A stretch of 64,000 nt of DNA from assembly GCA_024362935.1 (NCBI GenBank), contig JANCRA010000005.1:19356235-19420234 (forward strand), written 5' to 3'. Shown here one piece after another: positions 32,101-44,800 of this stretch (position 1 is the first letter of the stretch; each line of letters starts with the position of its first letter). The DNA is from Setophaga petechia (Eukaryota > Chordata > Aves > Passeriformes > Parulidae). A model generated the notes under the pieces. The model saw only the letters and a list, made by a program, of their open reading frames with translations, was not told the DNA's origin and ran no database searches. Position numbers and translations under genes: made by a program.

Positions 32101-32852
32101 GATCTAGTGACTACTTCCACCTACTAATGATTTGAGCAGTCCAAGTCATGATCTTCAGCTTCTCTAGAAGAGTAAATTGCCATCTCTTGGCATTTTTAGC
32201 CTTGCCAATAAAAACACTTTTGTGGCACTGTGATGCAGAAAAGCACGTGTATACAGAGGCCTGTACATACTGATGTGTTGATGGTCAAACGAGGAATGTT
32301 CCAAGAGAATGAGAAGTCCCTATCTCCAAGGGTTTTTTGAGCTAATCACAGCAGCACTGATGAGACATCAAATCTCTGCCGCGACTCTTAGTTGCCTATG
32401 TAAATTCAGAAGCTTTAGCTGGCAGTAGGAAGGAAAACTCCCCAACTTTATATGCAAGAATCTGAAGAAATTCAGAAGGGATGCTTAAGGAGGAAGCTTT
32501 TTTAAAGCATGACACAGGTCAGCAACAAGCTTTAGGCACCAGAAAAAGAATAGTTTGTGTGCAAGAACATCTTTCTGTTCTGCAGTAGAGGACAAAAGCA
32601 GCAGCCTTTCTTGGCACCCTTGAGCACACAGTTGCTACAAGCCTTTGCAACAGGTGGACTATCCTCCTTTTCATGTATGTGTGCTGAGGCATCAAACTCA
32701 GATTTAAAGAAGCTATTTTCTAACTTCTTTTAAAATGCAGGTATGATGATGAGAAGAAAGAATGGGTTGGCATACTGAAAGAGATCCGATATGCTACTGG
32801 AGCCTCCTGCCTGGCCACACGCTTAAACCTCTTCAAGTTATCAAAACTGTAA
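26139..32852 (+). CDS. KLHL41: Kelch-like protein 41 (KBTBD10, sarcosin)
   Basis: Striated-muscle BTB-BACK-kelch protein that acts at the sarcomere and sarcoplasmic reticulum as a CUL3 ligase adaptor and stabilises nebulin; human defects cause nemaline myopathy (established knowledge). Six coding exons: 26139-27248, 29904-30061, 30153-30260, 31097-31282, 31771-31917, 32741-32852. They total 1821 nt, or 606 aa, the human length. BTB is at about residues 33-100 ([20 protein letters not shown]), BACK at about 135-237, and kelch blades from about 345 with GG-type motifs IYIVGG, IYVIAG, IYCLGG, IVIAGG and LYAIGG. The start [15 protein letters not shown] matches mammals; the frame stays open 76 codons upstream but that part is not family-like. 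The C-terminus is [10 protein letters not shown]. Intact. Confidence 0.97.
27249..29903 (+). other. KLHL41 intron 1
   Basis: A 2.65-kb AT-rich intron between donor CAG|GTACAA and acceptor CTCTTTCAG. It holds several short ORFs on both strands around 29.4-29.75 kb with no recognisable protein, and no identifiable repeat. Confidence 0.75.
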
Positions 32853-33839
32853 ACAAAATGCTGGAAGATGTGATATGGTGAGGGAGTTCTGACAGGCTCT
32901 TCTGATTTTGTTGCATGAAAATGTCCCCAAATTGTACAGTTTTGTAGCAGCATACTAGTCATACTGGGAACTCTTAAATAGTTCATTTGTCTGTCCAGTT
33001 CTTAAGATACTTTCTAGCTAACCAGCAACTACAGAATTTTTGCCAGTGTTTAAATTTCTAAAGGGTTTAATTAATGTTGATTAGATTAAGATTTTGGCAA
33101 GAACTCTATTTTCCACTCTGTGAAACTGCAAACAACACTAGTTAGCCTTCCTTGAACTCAATACAATCCAGTTATTGGTGGCTTGTCCTCCAAACAATGT
33201 GCATGAATTAACTGTTAAGTTAAATACAACTTATAGGTAGCTAATTTTATTCTAACTGGCTGTTTATAAGGCCAGATTTCCCCTTTTAGTAACATATGTA
33301 AATCCTACACTCTTCAGCGGTATCTTGGAAATATTCTCATCACAGACCTCAAAAAATAATTTAGCTTGGAATTGAAATGAATGTTTTAAACAAAAGTGGC
33401 TTAATATTATGTGACCTAAATGCCAGTTTCAGCCAAAGCTATACTAGTAGACAGAGGAGAGGGTAGAGAGAGAAGTTTATAAGGCTAGTAGCTCTACTGT
33501 TTTACCTACTGTGTTTAGACTTCTGATAACAAGGATTTTCCACTTTTTTAATGCTTTTATATTTATTTCCAAAGCAAATATTTTATGGAAGTTTTTCTCA
33601 GAGATCTGAGGTCAATAGCAAGCATTCATGAAAAAGTCCTAAAAGAGCTATCTTTAGCAAATACCTGTGACAGAGAGGACTTTTTCATTTACTATAGAGT
33701 TGATGTTGAAACTTTTAACAATTAAACTTTGTTTTTAAAACTATGAAAGTATCACTTGATGGCGTCTTTTTTTAGTGATTAGCTCATTATTATTATCATA
33801 TTGACAGGACACAGATCTCTTAGTACAGCCTTTGTCCAA

Positions 33840-33845
33840 AATAAA
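33840..33845 (+). other. KLHL41: Poly(A) signal AATAAA, probable KLHL41 3' end
   Basis: Located about 1 kb past the KLHL41 stop. An ATTAAA variant lies at 33721-33726. Either would leave about 1.7 kb before the convergent FASTKD1 3' end. Confidence 0.55.
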
Positions 33846-35560
33846 GCACTGTTTTCTTCTTCTTCAGAGCTTGCTTACCATTTTTTTGTCGAGTAGCTCT
33901 TCAAAGGATTTCTCCATTGCATAAAGAGGCTGTCATCAATCTAAAGGATTTCATAAATTTAAATCTAAATTGGAAAAGAAGGCCACCACACCTGATTGAC
34001 CAGCAATGCCAGCTATCAAATGACCTCTTGCATTGCCCTCCTATGAGAAAGAAGTAAACATATGCAGAGGCACAGCCATCATAGTTCATTTCAGTGTGTT
34101 ACTGACCACTAGTATTTAATCTGTGGGGCATCTTCCCTTTAGTACCCAAATCTGCAGCTGTGCTTAGCACCTATGTTTATTGGCTCCAGTTAGATCACTG
34201 GTTTACACCACTCAGCTGCTCTAACACTTGCTGATTTAATACAGAAAGAATGAGTGCAAAGAATCAAGAACAACACCTTTAACTGAATTGCTTTTTTTTT
34301 TTGCTTTTCTTCAATACCCTTTCTGGACTACTCATAACAAGTTTTAATCCTCTTCTCATTGTGCATACTCATAATTTTATCCATACATAATTTGAAGAAA
34401 ACTGGCTTGGTACAGTGACTGCTAGAACCCTGAAAAGCAGGGTTCAGCTCAAACATGACCACCCTGACTGATAACTTCAGCCACTGACACTCCAAGGCTG
34501 CTGCTTGAAGGCTGTCTGTACAGAAACAGTCATGCGAGAGTCTTTGACAGGTAGTCCACCTTCTGAAATACTAACCTGTATTTATCATTGTCTTCTCCAT
34601 TTTATACAAAATATAATGCACACAGAATCTTTCTATGTGCTGTGCCTTCAATGACATTTCCTCCAAGCAGTCATTACATCTTGGAGCCTTTGTCCATTTG
34701 ATAACCCTAAGTGTCTAGACTACCAGTTTTGTCAGTCATCCCACAAACATGAGGGCTGCCTCAGGAGGAAAGTACCTTACAGCTTAGATCAGTTCTGTTG
34801 GTTTTTCCTGACTTTCCATTCCCGTCCTGACTTGTATTCAGTTAATAAAAGACTTTTCTTCTGCTACTGAATAGTCGGAAAAAAGGTGACAGCCAGATGC
34901 ACAATGGCCAATTCAGATATGCAGTTGCTTATCTCTGCCAGGTTTCAGGTGAAGTGATAAAAGAATGTGTCCTGTTTCTACTAAATAAGCAAGAAAACAT
35001 CTCTTGCACATGTGAGAAAACAGGCACAACTGGCAGTCACCCTAAGGTGATGGCAGCTGTAGGCACAATGTGGCTGCCTCTGGCAATGGGATGATTTGCC
35101 AAGTGTGACACCCCTGCAGTTACTGCTCTACAATGAACATTCTCCTGGCTATTCCACTTCTTCCTTCTGTATCTCAGTGTCTTATACCTCCTGCACAAAC
35201 CCTGGCTGGATTTTCCAGTATGTGAAGGTGTTCCAGAAGGCTCAGCCATTCTTCTGCACACACCAGATCACAGAGTAGGTAAAGCAGCTGGAGGTTCCTC
35301 ACCACCCAACATTCTCCCCACAGTACCTCTGTTCTGAGAATGGAAACTGAATGGCTCTAAAAGCAGCCTTATTCTTAGAAAATGTGTATTTCAGTTTCTT
35401 GGTTTCAGAGTACAGATACTGTTTGATTCCTAGCTGCTCATTCTGTCACATAGTGGAGGACAGACATAGTTTCCAGTAGATTGCTGACTCCCCTCTCCTA
35501 GTCAACAGTACTTCCAACTTTTTCTGTGAAGAGTTTTATGTCTGGCTAAGCCTCTGTGCT
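33846..35560. other. Convergent KLHL41/FASTKD1 intergenic region
   Basis: No gene, RNA or nameable repeat is seen. The short ORFs at 34897-35278 overlap on both strands and look like chance. Confidence 0.55.
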
Positions 35561-35561
35561 A

Positions 35562-35567
35562 TTTATT
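35562..35567 (-). other. FASTKD1: Poly(A) signal (AATAAA on minus strand), probable FASTKD1 3' end
   Basis: TTTATT on the plus strand, 275 bp past the FASTKD1 stop in the direction of transcription. It is the first consensus hexamer I see there. Confidence 0.5.
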
Positions 35568-35841
35568 TAGGAAATAATAATGTAATTTGATTGCAAAACT
35601 GCCAGATTCATGTGCTTGTAATGTCTTCCAGATAATGAGAAATTGTAAGCATTCTTACCACATCTTCACAGCCAACTGTGACCTGCCTTTTGCAATCCCT
35701 AACAAAAGGAGGATTAAATCTCTTTACATCTGATAACTTTGGCAAGCCTTGCCCCAGCTGATACAGATAAAGAGATTTTATGAGATGTTTGATGACACAT
35801 AAACTGTTTTTATAAAAGTACTTTAGACTGCATGTCTGATA

Positions 35842-38800
35842 TCACTGTATTCCATACAGCTGCTGTCTCAGGTATTCCAGCTGTTCACTTTTTGTTGACA
35901 GAACCATAGAATTCCATTCGAAGTGAGGAATCTATAGAACAGAACAGAACAACTTTTAACATTGGTATAAGCCACATACCACATAGAGCAAAGAAAAGGC
36001 TCTCTGATATCTGTTGTTCTTCACTTGAAAATATTTACCACCTCCCAAAAGCCAGGCTTACTCTAATACTGAAAAGATCCATTTCTTATTGTAAGATTCT
36101 CCTTTATGAAAGTACAGTCAGTCTGCTTCTAAAAAGCAGCATAGTTGCAGAGATATAAAACAGATGCCCACACAATATAGGCTGTGACAACTCCATTACA
36201 CCCTCCTCTCTTTTGAAACCCAAATTGAGAGAAAAATCCCAGGTCACTGTGGTTTGTAATGCTAATGTAGCAGACTGGAATGGTGTATCAGTAGTTTAAC
36301 TTGAAAAAGGATGATTATTCTGTTTTAAAAAATCCCAATTAACAAAATTTAAGCTTAAAGGAGGATTCTATCTAAAATTAGTTTAGGTGAGTAATTAAAT
36401 AGATAGGAGCCTCTGCATTAATGAATCTCCAATTCCCAAATGTTTCAGTGCTGGTGGTGAATTATGTTTGGCCTCTGGTGTTCCCTGTCACAGCACTATC
36501 ATTGCAGCAGACAAACAGCGTCCATATCCCATCTGGCAGCTGCCAAATTGTCTTATCACTCAAGGAGGGTATGTTCAATCCTTTTCTACCATAGAAATGT
36601 TAAGTGAATAGAACTGAAACTCTCATTTGACTTTTTCTCCTTTACTCAGGCTACAATGAGATTGCTAGCTTGCCTGCAGTAAGGTCAGAGTGGGACCTTT
36701 TCACTTCAGCTTCGTTTCACCCTCTTTCAGAGCAGGTGTGAGTTCTGTGAAGTCCTTACATCATTTTGAGAACAGCTTAGAGTTTCCCCCCTAACTACAA
36801 AAATTGCTCTCTCCCAGTAGGTACTTTGAATGATAAAACTGCTCTAAATCTGATGTGAGGAAAAGGGATCATTTTGCACTGCTGATAAAATCCAGAAAGG
36901 ACACAAAGCATTGCTGACTGCTCACCTGAATGACTCGGTACCCCAGCATTTCCAGGTGTCGCTTTTTCACTGCAGGTTCTCCTTTCAGATGACGTGAATA
37001 ATCTTTGCTAAAAGCTTTTGAATCAAGAAATTCCAAAGCAATTCTGCAAATAGTAAAAATGTGCATTACTTCCACATCCTACCTGAATAGCAGGAAGTGA
37101 CAGTTCTAGTTCAGTACTGATAATTACAGCAAGGCTAGATAAACCTGACAGTTATCAGAAAACAAAAATTAAACAACTCCCTGGAATTAGACAAAACATT
37201 TTCCTCCTATTTATCTAGAGATACTTGAATTCAGAAAAAGCATCTTCTCCCTGCATCTGTTTTTGTTCCAATGGTAAAAACAACTAACCAACATTTCCAA
37301 GGCTTGCATTTGAAAAGATGGGAGGAAAACAGTACTCCAATCTCATGAAACACATGTCAAGAACCTGTACTGGGTTTGGCTGGGATGGAGGTACTTTTCT
37401 TCATAGCAGTTGGTATGATGCTGTGTTTTGAACTTGTGACCAGAACTGTCAATAACACAGTGATATCCTGGCTACCACTGAAAAGTGCTTGCACAGCATC
37501 AAGGCCTTCCCTGTTTCTCCCCCTGTGCCCACAGTGCATACAGGCTGCATTGACAAGAGCGAGGGACACAGCTGGGAGGGAAGCTCAGCTGCCTGAAGTG
37601 GTGTTTCACACCACACAACATCATGCTCAGCAGTAAAGCAGAGGGGACTTTATCCCACACAGCCACTGCTCTGGCACAGGTCTGCTGTAGGTCAGTGACT
37701 GCATGGCCATCCATTGCTTTGTTTCTCCTTCCCCCTTTTTTTTCCTCTCCACTTATTAAACTGTCTTAATTGCAACCCAGGAGTTCTCTCCTCATCACAC
37801 TCCAGGGGCATGAGCCATGCCCTGCAAATGGGAGGGAGAGCTGTGGCTAACCCACCACACCCCAGAAGGCTAAACCTCATTAGACTTTGGAAAAAGAACA
37901 GAACATTAGAACATGAGCATCAAAAACCCAGTCTAAAGTGGATGTAAGCTTGGAAGAGCCAATGTGCAAGAGTTCAGTGTACTGACCTTTGAGCTCCTGG
38001 TGGCAGAGCCTTTCTCCCTTCATCCTTGCAGTCACGTCTCAAGGGTATTTCCCCCACACCACCCAAAGCTATATTCTGAGCCACATAGGAAAGAGGCTTT
38101 TTATTTACATCCAGGACACACTCAAAATCTGCCAGAAAACAAAACAAACCTGTTTACTGACAAAATAAAAATGAAAGAATCTGATCTGTACAATCTTTAC
38201 TTGTAGATAAACTGATAGCCATAATTATAGATACCCAACATTATTAATACTACAAAGAACATTTTGGAAACTGTATTTTATACAACAATTTCTTCTTTGC
38301 AATATCTTGTGTTATTTTGGGGCCATATGACCAGGAACTTCCTAATCTTGGTAACAAGAGTAATATGAAAGGACTTCATAACAATTTTTAGAGTATTAAC
38401 TTCTCACCTATTTCATAGTAGTATGGTGTGAGAACAGATACTCTTGAGTAATGGCTCCCTCCTAAGATCTCTGTCAGCATTCTGTGAATATGCTGTCGCT
38501 GTGGATTTATTTGGCTCATGCCTACAAAGACAAAATAAAGAATTCATACATCAAAACTTCAACAGCCAAAATTCTGAAAATAATGCTTTGACACATTGTA
38601 TTTTTGACAGCCAGGCTACTGAATTAAATATTTTCCACAGATCCCAAGTGCTATTCCATCATAATTCAGAGACAAAGTGCTCGTATTTTAGCTAGAAAGT
38701 GGTAGGTGCATGCTCTTAAGTAAATTTCAAATCCAGAGTTTAGATCCCAGGATTTTTTTCATTCACATACTACAAAACCTCAAGTTTTAGGTTTCACCTG

Positions 38801-41800
38801 GTGGATTTTGTTTGCTTTTAGTTATGTTTAGACATGTATTTACTCACCTTGAGTTGATTACAGCCATACCCCACTATCTGCCATTTCTCTGTCCATTGCA
38901 GATTAACACCCTGCTCCATTAAACATCTTCAGCCTTAGAGACAAAGCAGCTGAGTTCTGTGGATAGCACAGCAGATCTCCCCATGAGAATTAGTGGAGGA
39001 GATCCTGTGTTTGCATTTGATGCATTCTGAATTGATTACTGTTCTGAAAGATCTCAGCTGCTACACTTGATCACTAGCCTACTTGTCTCTCATCCCTGAC
39101 GGATCTTGATTCTTGTGAAGAAAAAGAGAGGATCAAGTTCAAAAGGAGGCAGTAAAAATGTTTACCTTGAAAAATTTAAGTCAAATGTTCAGTTTTGTAA
39201 GTGAAGCAGGGAGCAAAATGCCCCATGTCTCCAGTACAGAATGATCTTCCTGCCTTTCCATCCTTCATGCCATATACACTGTTTCTGAGTATTTAAATTT
39301 TAATTCTTCTGCAGAAATATCCCATCTCTACTACATTAATTATCACAAGGAAAACCAGTTTGCTCCCAGTTGCACTACTAAGTGGTTGCACTACAAAATG
39401 CTCAGCAGAGAGGGGTATGGCTTCTATTGTGTGCTAGTGTCAGTATGACAGCTTTAGAAGAAACATCTAGTATATTTCTAAAAAAATAGACTATTGTGAA
39501 TAACAAGGGCAGCTTTCCTGTCCTAAATGACTTACTGTTATGAAAGACACGTTGGCAGTATGGCTCATGAAACCAAGGGATGTGAAACTCTGGGCATTCC
39601 AGACAGACTGCTCTGTTCAATTTCATGAGGCTCGAGTGGACCCTCTGCTTCACTTTATCAGGCAGGACTGATTTAAAAAAAAAAACAACATAGAAATGTG
39701 TGAACTGAAATGTGAAAAATGGTAACCTCTGAATCTTTTACTAGAAATGCAAATATCTGTATACTATGGCATTTATACAACTCATGCTGCAGAATTTTAG
39801 AAAGGTTCTCAAAATCCCTGAGAAAATGAAATAAATGAAAAAAACACAGTTCTGCTCAACATTAAGAACAACAGGAAGGAAAGAAGACAGAAGACAGAAA
39901 TTGCTTCTATTGTGTAAATTTAATTAAGTAGTTGAGGGCAAAATGGCAAGAGTACATTGATAATGAACAACACAGAGGTAGAGAGGAATGAAACAGTCAA
40001 GCACTCAGTTTCTTATTTAGACAGAAGAGACAGGTAGAATGCATTTTTTGAAGACAAGAATCCCACATTATTCCTTCAGCTTTGTGACTACCTCTAGTAA
40101 TAAACACCACAGTCAGGTAATTTTATTTCCAATAAAATTGAAGAATTATTAAATACTGAGGGCAATAAGTTGACTATAAAATTAATTTTATATTAATTTC
40201 TCTCATCTGCAATACAGGTGTGTACTTTTAAAACAAAACCCATTTTTTGTTCATTTCTGCCCTTTTAGCACTCAAACTGTGACTATATTATAAAGAGGGT
40301 GTCTTTCCCAAAAGCAGAATCATTTAAAGAGTAATTCTATATCTCAAGTCATATGTAAGTCCAAATTGCTTTTTATGCCAAATGCCACACAATCAAATTC
40401 ATCAAAAGCTAGATAGCTACCTTTCAGTTGAGCATCCAGTTTGCTTAGGAAAGAAATATTAAATATGGTCGTTACCAGAAGCGGAGGAAAATACCCAGCC
40501 ATTGCCAAAACATGACCAAGCAGCACCACGTGGTAACTTTCAAGATGACCTTGAAAAACCAGAGAGAAACCCATATTAACACATGACAAAGCTGAAAGGA
40601 TTTGCAATGCCCTTTACCTGGCCTCTCAAATCATCTGATTTTCCCTCTTAATGTACAGCACAAATCCATACATACTTCCTCCACAATTTTAACTATTTCT
40701 TTGTCATGAATCACAAAATGTATCCTGTTCCCAAATGATGTTTCCTTGGGGAACACAACGATTCTAACCAATAACAGCACAGTTAATTAATCAGAGATTT
40801 CACTTATCTTTTACTATGCCAAAAAATCCTTTGCTAGTCCCTTATCAAGAGTCATTTTCAGCAGGTGAAACAAAACCTAAAATTGAATATTTGTCATGGT
40901 TTAACCCGAGCAGGCAGAGTATCAGCAGTAACATCTTTTCTTTGCTTAATCAAAGTACCACTCTATTCCCATTTTCATTAAGTAAAAATCTTTGTCTATT
41001 GCACTTACTCAAGTTAGAAGTAAGATGTTGGATACAACTCTTAAAGAATTCTTCATTGTCAGGAGGGTCGTAATTCAAAGCAGAGAAAAGGAAGAGAATA
41101 AAATAGATTTCAGAGGTGAGAATCTGAAAAAAAAGACATCCTAAATCAAGTTACTGCAAAATATCCTACTATAGCTTTATAATAAAGAAAAGCTTTATAA
41201 TAAATTCAGAATTTGGAGATTTAGGAGTAGATGAACTATTTTCTAATTTTTTTTGGTCAACTTTTCTGGAGAAAATAACAAAAAATAAAATTGTTGAAAT
41301 TGGAGCCACAACTAAAACTTCAAATTTATTTCATGTAGGTGATCCAAGTATTTCTATACACTTAAAGAACCTTTTAAGAAGGTTTTGTATTAAATGTTCT
41401 TAAAGAAACTAAACTGCAACAGAATAAAATTGAAGATTTATATGAACACCAGATTGAGAATGAGAAAAAAGATAGTATAAAAAAAAGAGTAATTTTGACC
41501 AAATAGACAGGCCATTGGGGAAATCCCCACAACAATTAATACTGTTAAAATATCTACCATGTGATGTGACTATTTATCAAGAAGTTAAAAAAAATTAAGA
41601 TGGTCAAATGTAAAGTTGAATGTAAATTATGGCTGACCTAACACTGAGCGAACAACAAAAAAGAAATGAAAATTAATGATAAATGCAAATTTATACACAT
41701 AGAAGTAAAACAGCTTTAAGTAAGCAGAAAAAAACAATATCTCCAAATCAGCTACGGTGAAGAAAACTCTTAAAAACATGTGTGGATTGTGCTCTGAAAC

Positions 41801-44800
41801 ACATCCACTACTGATGTGTCCTTTCTTACTGAATAACTCAGAGTAGATAGAAAGAAAAACTGGGACACCTTGTCTATATTCTCAACAGTCACAGACGCTA
41901 TTCTGTCAAACAATGCAGGACAACGGTGTTCTGATTTTATGAGAAAAAAAGACAGGGGTAAAACATTTGCCCATGTTATTTGATCTATCAAGTGCTGACA
42001 CATGGCCAGAGTTTCCTCATTCAGGACTTCTTCAAACCACTCTCCATTCACATATGGAAGCTCTTCCAGCAGAAGATTTAAGTTGTTGGCTTTCTGAAGC
42101 CTCTGAAATGCACAGTCATTGAGGTTTTGCAGAAGCTTGGCACATAGCTCAGAGCTGTTTTGCCAGTGAAACTGGCCATGATGATTCCACTTGACAAGAG
42201 CTGTAGCAATGCAATTCAAATGATGGAGTCTGCATTGAGGCAAAACTGCTGCTGCTTTGTTTATAATCATTTCCTCCACTTGGAAAGAAGGAAGCATGGC
42301 CAGAACACGAATTACAGCTGCAGTATCAGCAGGTATCACACTAGATTTTAAATAACTGGAAAAGAGATAGAAATAAAAAGTCCATCAGTAGTGACAAAGT
42401 GCAAATATTTAAAAAAACAAAAAAATTGCATGCTTGAAACTTCTAATTTGGAAGTCAAAAGCTGCACATCAAATATAAAATAAGAAGAATATTAATGACT
42501 TGGCAGAAATCCACACATCTTTTTTTTGCAGTGAGACTAACTTCTTCCTTCTCATTTATTCAAAATTGAAGAAGGGGAAGAGGACAATGAGCAGCTCAGT
42601 CAGCTGGTGAGACTCCACCAGTTACAGATAAACACAGAAGTTCTTAGTAAGGCCAGAAGGTCCACATTTGTCAAGGAAATCTGTGGGTTTATGGGCCTGG
42701 TTAATTTCTGTGATTTCTGTCCTAGGGAGCACCAGGTTTTAAGGAGTCTGAGGAACATGAGGACATCATCCACCAAAAAAATATGTACAGCCAAGGCATT
42801 ACATTCCCACAGAGGCTGAGCAATCAAAGCAAGATCTCTTGTCTGGCAACTTTCTGTTGTTCTGTAGAAGCCTGAGAACTAACTGGACAGTTCTTCAATC
42901 AAAAGAGTACTTCTGTGTCACACTTTCACTTGTACCAACCAAGGCATTCTGTCTCTTTTTCATTACTTCTTCTGTCAAACATCAAATACAACATTAATAT
43001 CTACTCATCCTATCAAATACCAATCAAAATGTTTTGTCATTTCAACATCATTATATTACAGTGGTCAGAAGAAAAAGGGAAAAAATATTTTTAAAAGGTA
43101 TGATATATATTAGCAGATACTGTTGGGTTTCTAGTCAAGACAACATCTACTTTCCTTCATCTGATTTACATGTTTAATAAATCAAATACTTGTAACAGTT
43201 CGTTACTTCTTCGTATTTTATGGGTAGAACACTAACATCTTAGACTGCTATTCAAAATCCTAAGTAGAAAACTGTTTAAAACTCAAATAGCTACATTTCC
43301 AAGAATACACACTTACCCTAATAGTAACACTTTTAGTTTGGCAAACAGCTCCAGATCCTGGCAATGCAACGCCACCAAGTACTGTGTTAACTTCACCAAC
43401 TGTAATACATGATAGCTGTCCAAGTGTCTGTGCAGAACAGAAGCCATCCTGAAGTTAAAGAGGAAAAGATTACATGGTATTGAGCTAATACAAAAGATAC
43501 TGCAAACTCCAACATGCCACATGAAATAGAGGTGTCTTGTGATGCACAGTACCTATGGGGAGGGTTTTACACACCTGCACTCATCTCCACATTGATTTTG
43601 ACACTATTCCACTTAAAGCAGCCTCTCTCCACTTACTGAATTGCAAAATTAAAGCCACACAACAAAAATTAAAGTCATCACAACAAATCAGCTACTTCAC
43701 ACTACTAATTTTTGTTGCAGATTTCACAATCAGTCGAATTTAGAGTGGACCCAGAAGATAAACTAGAACAGCATCAGCAGCTCCAGCATCACCACATTCA
43801 CAAAACAGTGGTTGCTACAGCTGTGCTGGTCTAAAGCTGCAGAGGGGGACAGATTTGTAGGGAAAGATAATACTTTAAGACCTTCTTTAGACAGTGAGAC
43901 TCAGGAACAAAAGGCATTAATTCACCTGATCTTCCTTTTAGTATCCCTTTGTGCCACAGAACACAAGTATGTCCTTTTTCTTTCAAGGATCTATTTGATT
44001 CATACAAGTACCTTCAATCCAATAACTGTTCACAACCTGCACTTAATTCTGCTGTATCTCTGACATATCTAATGCTACATCTTCTGTGCCTAAAACATCA
44101 ACTTCTTTTCCATTCACTGTATGACAGACACTACCCCTCCCTATAAATAGTTTTCAGTTCAAAACTGCAGAAAATGTGGCCCAGGTTCTAAAAAACACAA
44201 GCTTTAATAGTCCAAAATAGGACACAATGACTTTTGAACAAATAATTCACAAAAGTAACAGGATCTTCAAGACAGGATATGTTCTCTGCAACTTACCACA
44301 TTTCATTTGCACTCTCCCCAGTTTACAGTAATTGTTAGAGGTGAAGTTTATCACAGATTTGTAAATTAGACAGAGGCTATATAACAGTAACTTGGTAAAG
44401 GTGAAATGCCTTAATTCGAAATCCCTAAATTGCCTCAATCACTTCTGGGTCAAGCTGCAATATTCTAGAATCTGTAACAGCCAGTAAGTTATAGTGTATA
44501 TGAACTTGTGTGCAAGTGATGCTCCTAACTTACTGGATATGTCAAAGTCTCCCACACTAAATGGAAGTTTACCTAGAGAATACAACATCTTAGTAATATC
44601 AAAACCATTACTTTTTGAGTAGATGAGAATTTCTGCATTTCATTTTCCGCATAGTTTTCAGTATCATCAATATTTGGTGACTGCTAAATTCCTCTGCCAT
44701 GTTTACTGCAGTTATCAGCAACCTAAAGAGGAAAAGACAATTTCCAATGAAAAACAGTTGAAAATCTCTGGCAAACATTGCAGCCATTTTCTTTACCTAT

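Noticed and set aside
41770..41868. Read-on of the large FASTKD1 exon past 41869
   Set aside because: The downstream exon at 41123-41009 aligns directly with the residues expected after 41869, so the extra codons are intronic.
42530..42830. Opposed ORFs of 75 and 70 codons in the FASTKD1 intron near 42.6-42.8 kb
   Set aside because: No splice phase or recognisable protein; could be an unnamed repeat, but there is nothing to support a call.
44247..44438. 63-codon minus-strand ORF between FASTKD1 exons
   Set aside because: No splice sites in phase with neighbours and no similarity to FASTK proteins.
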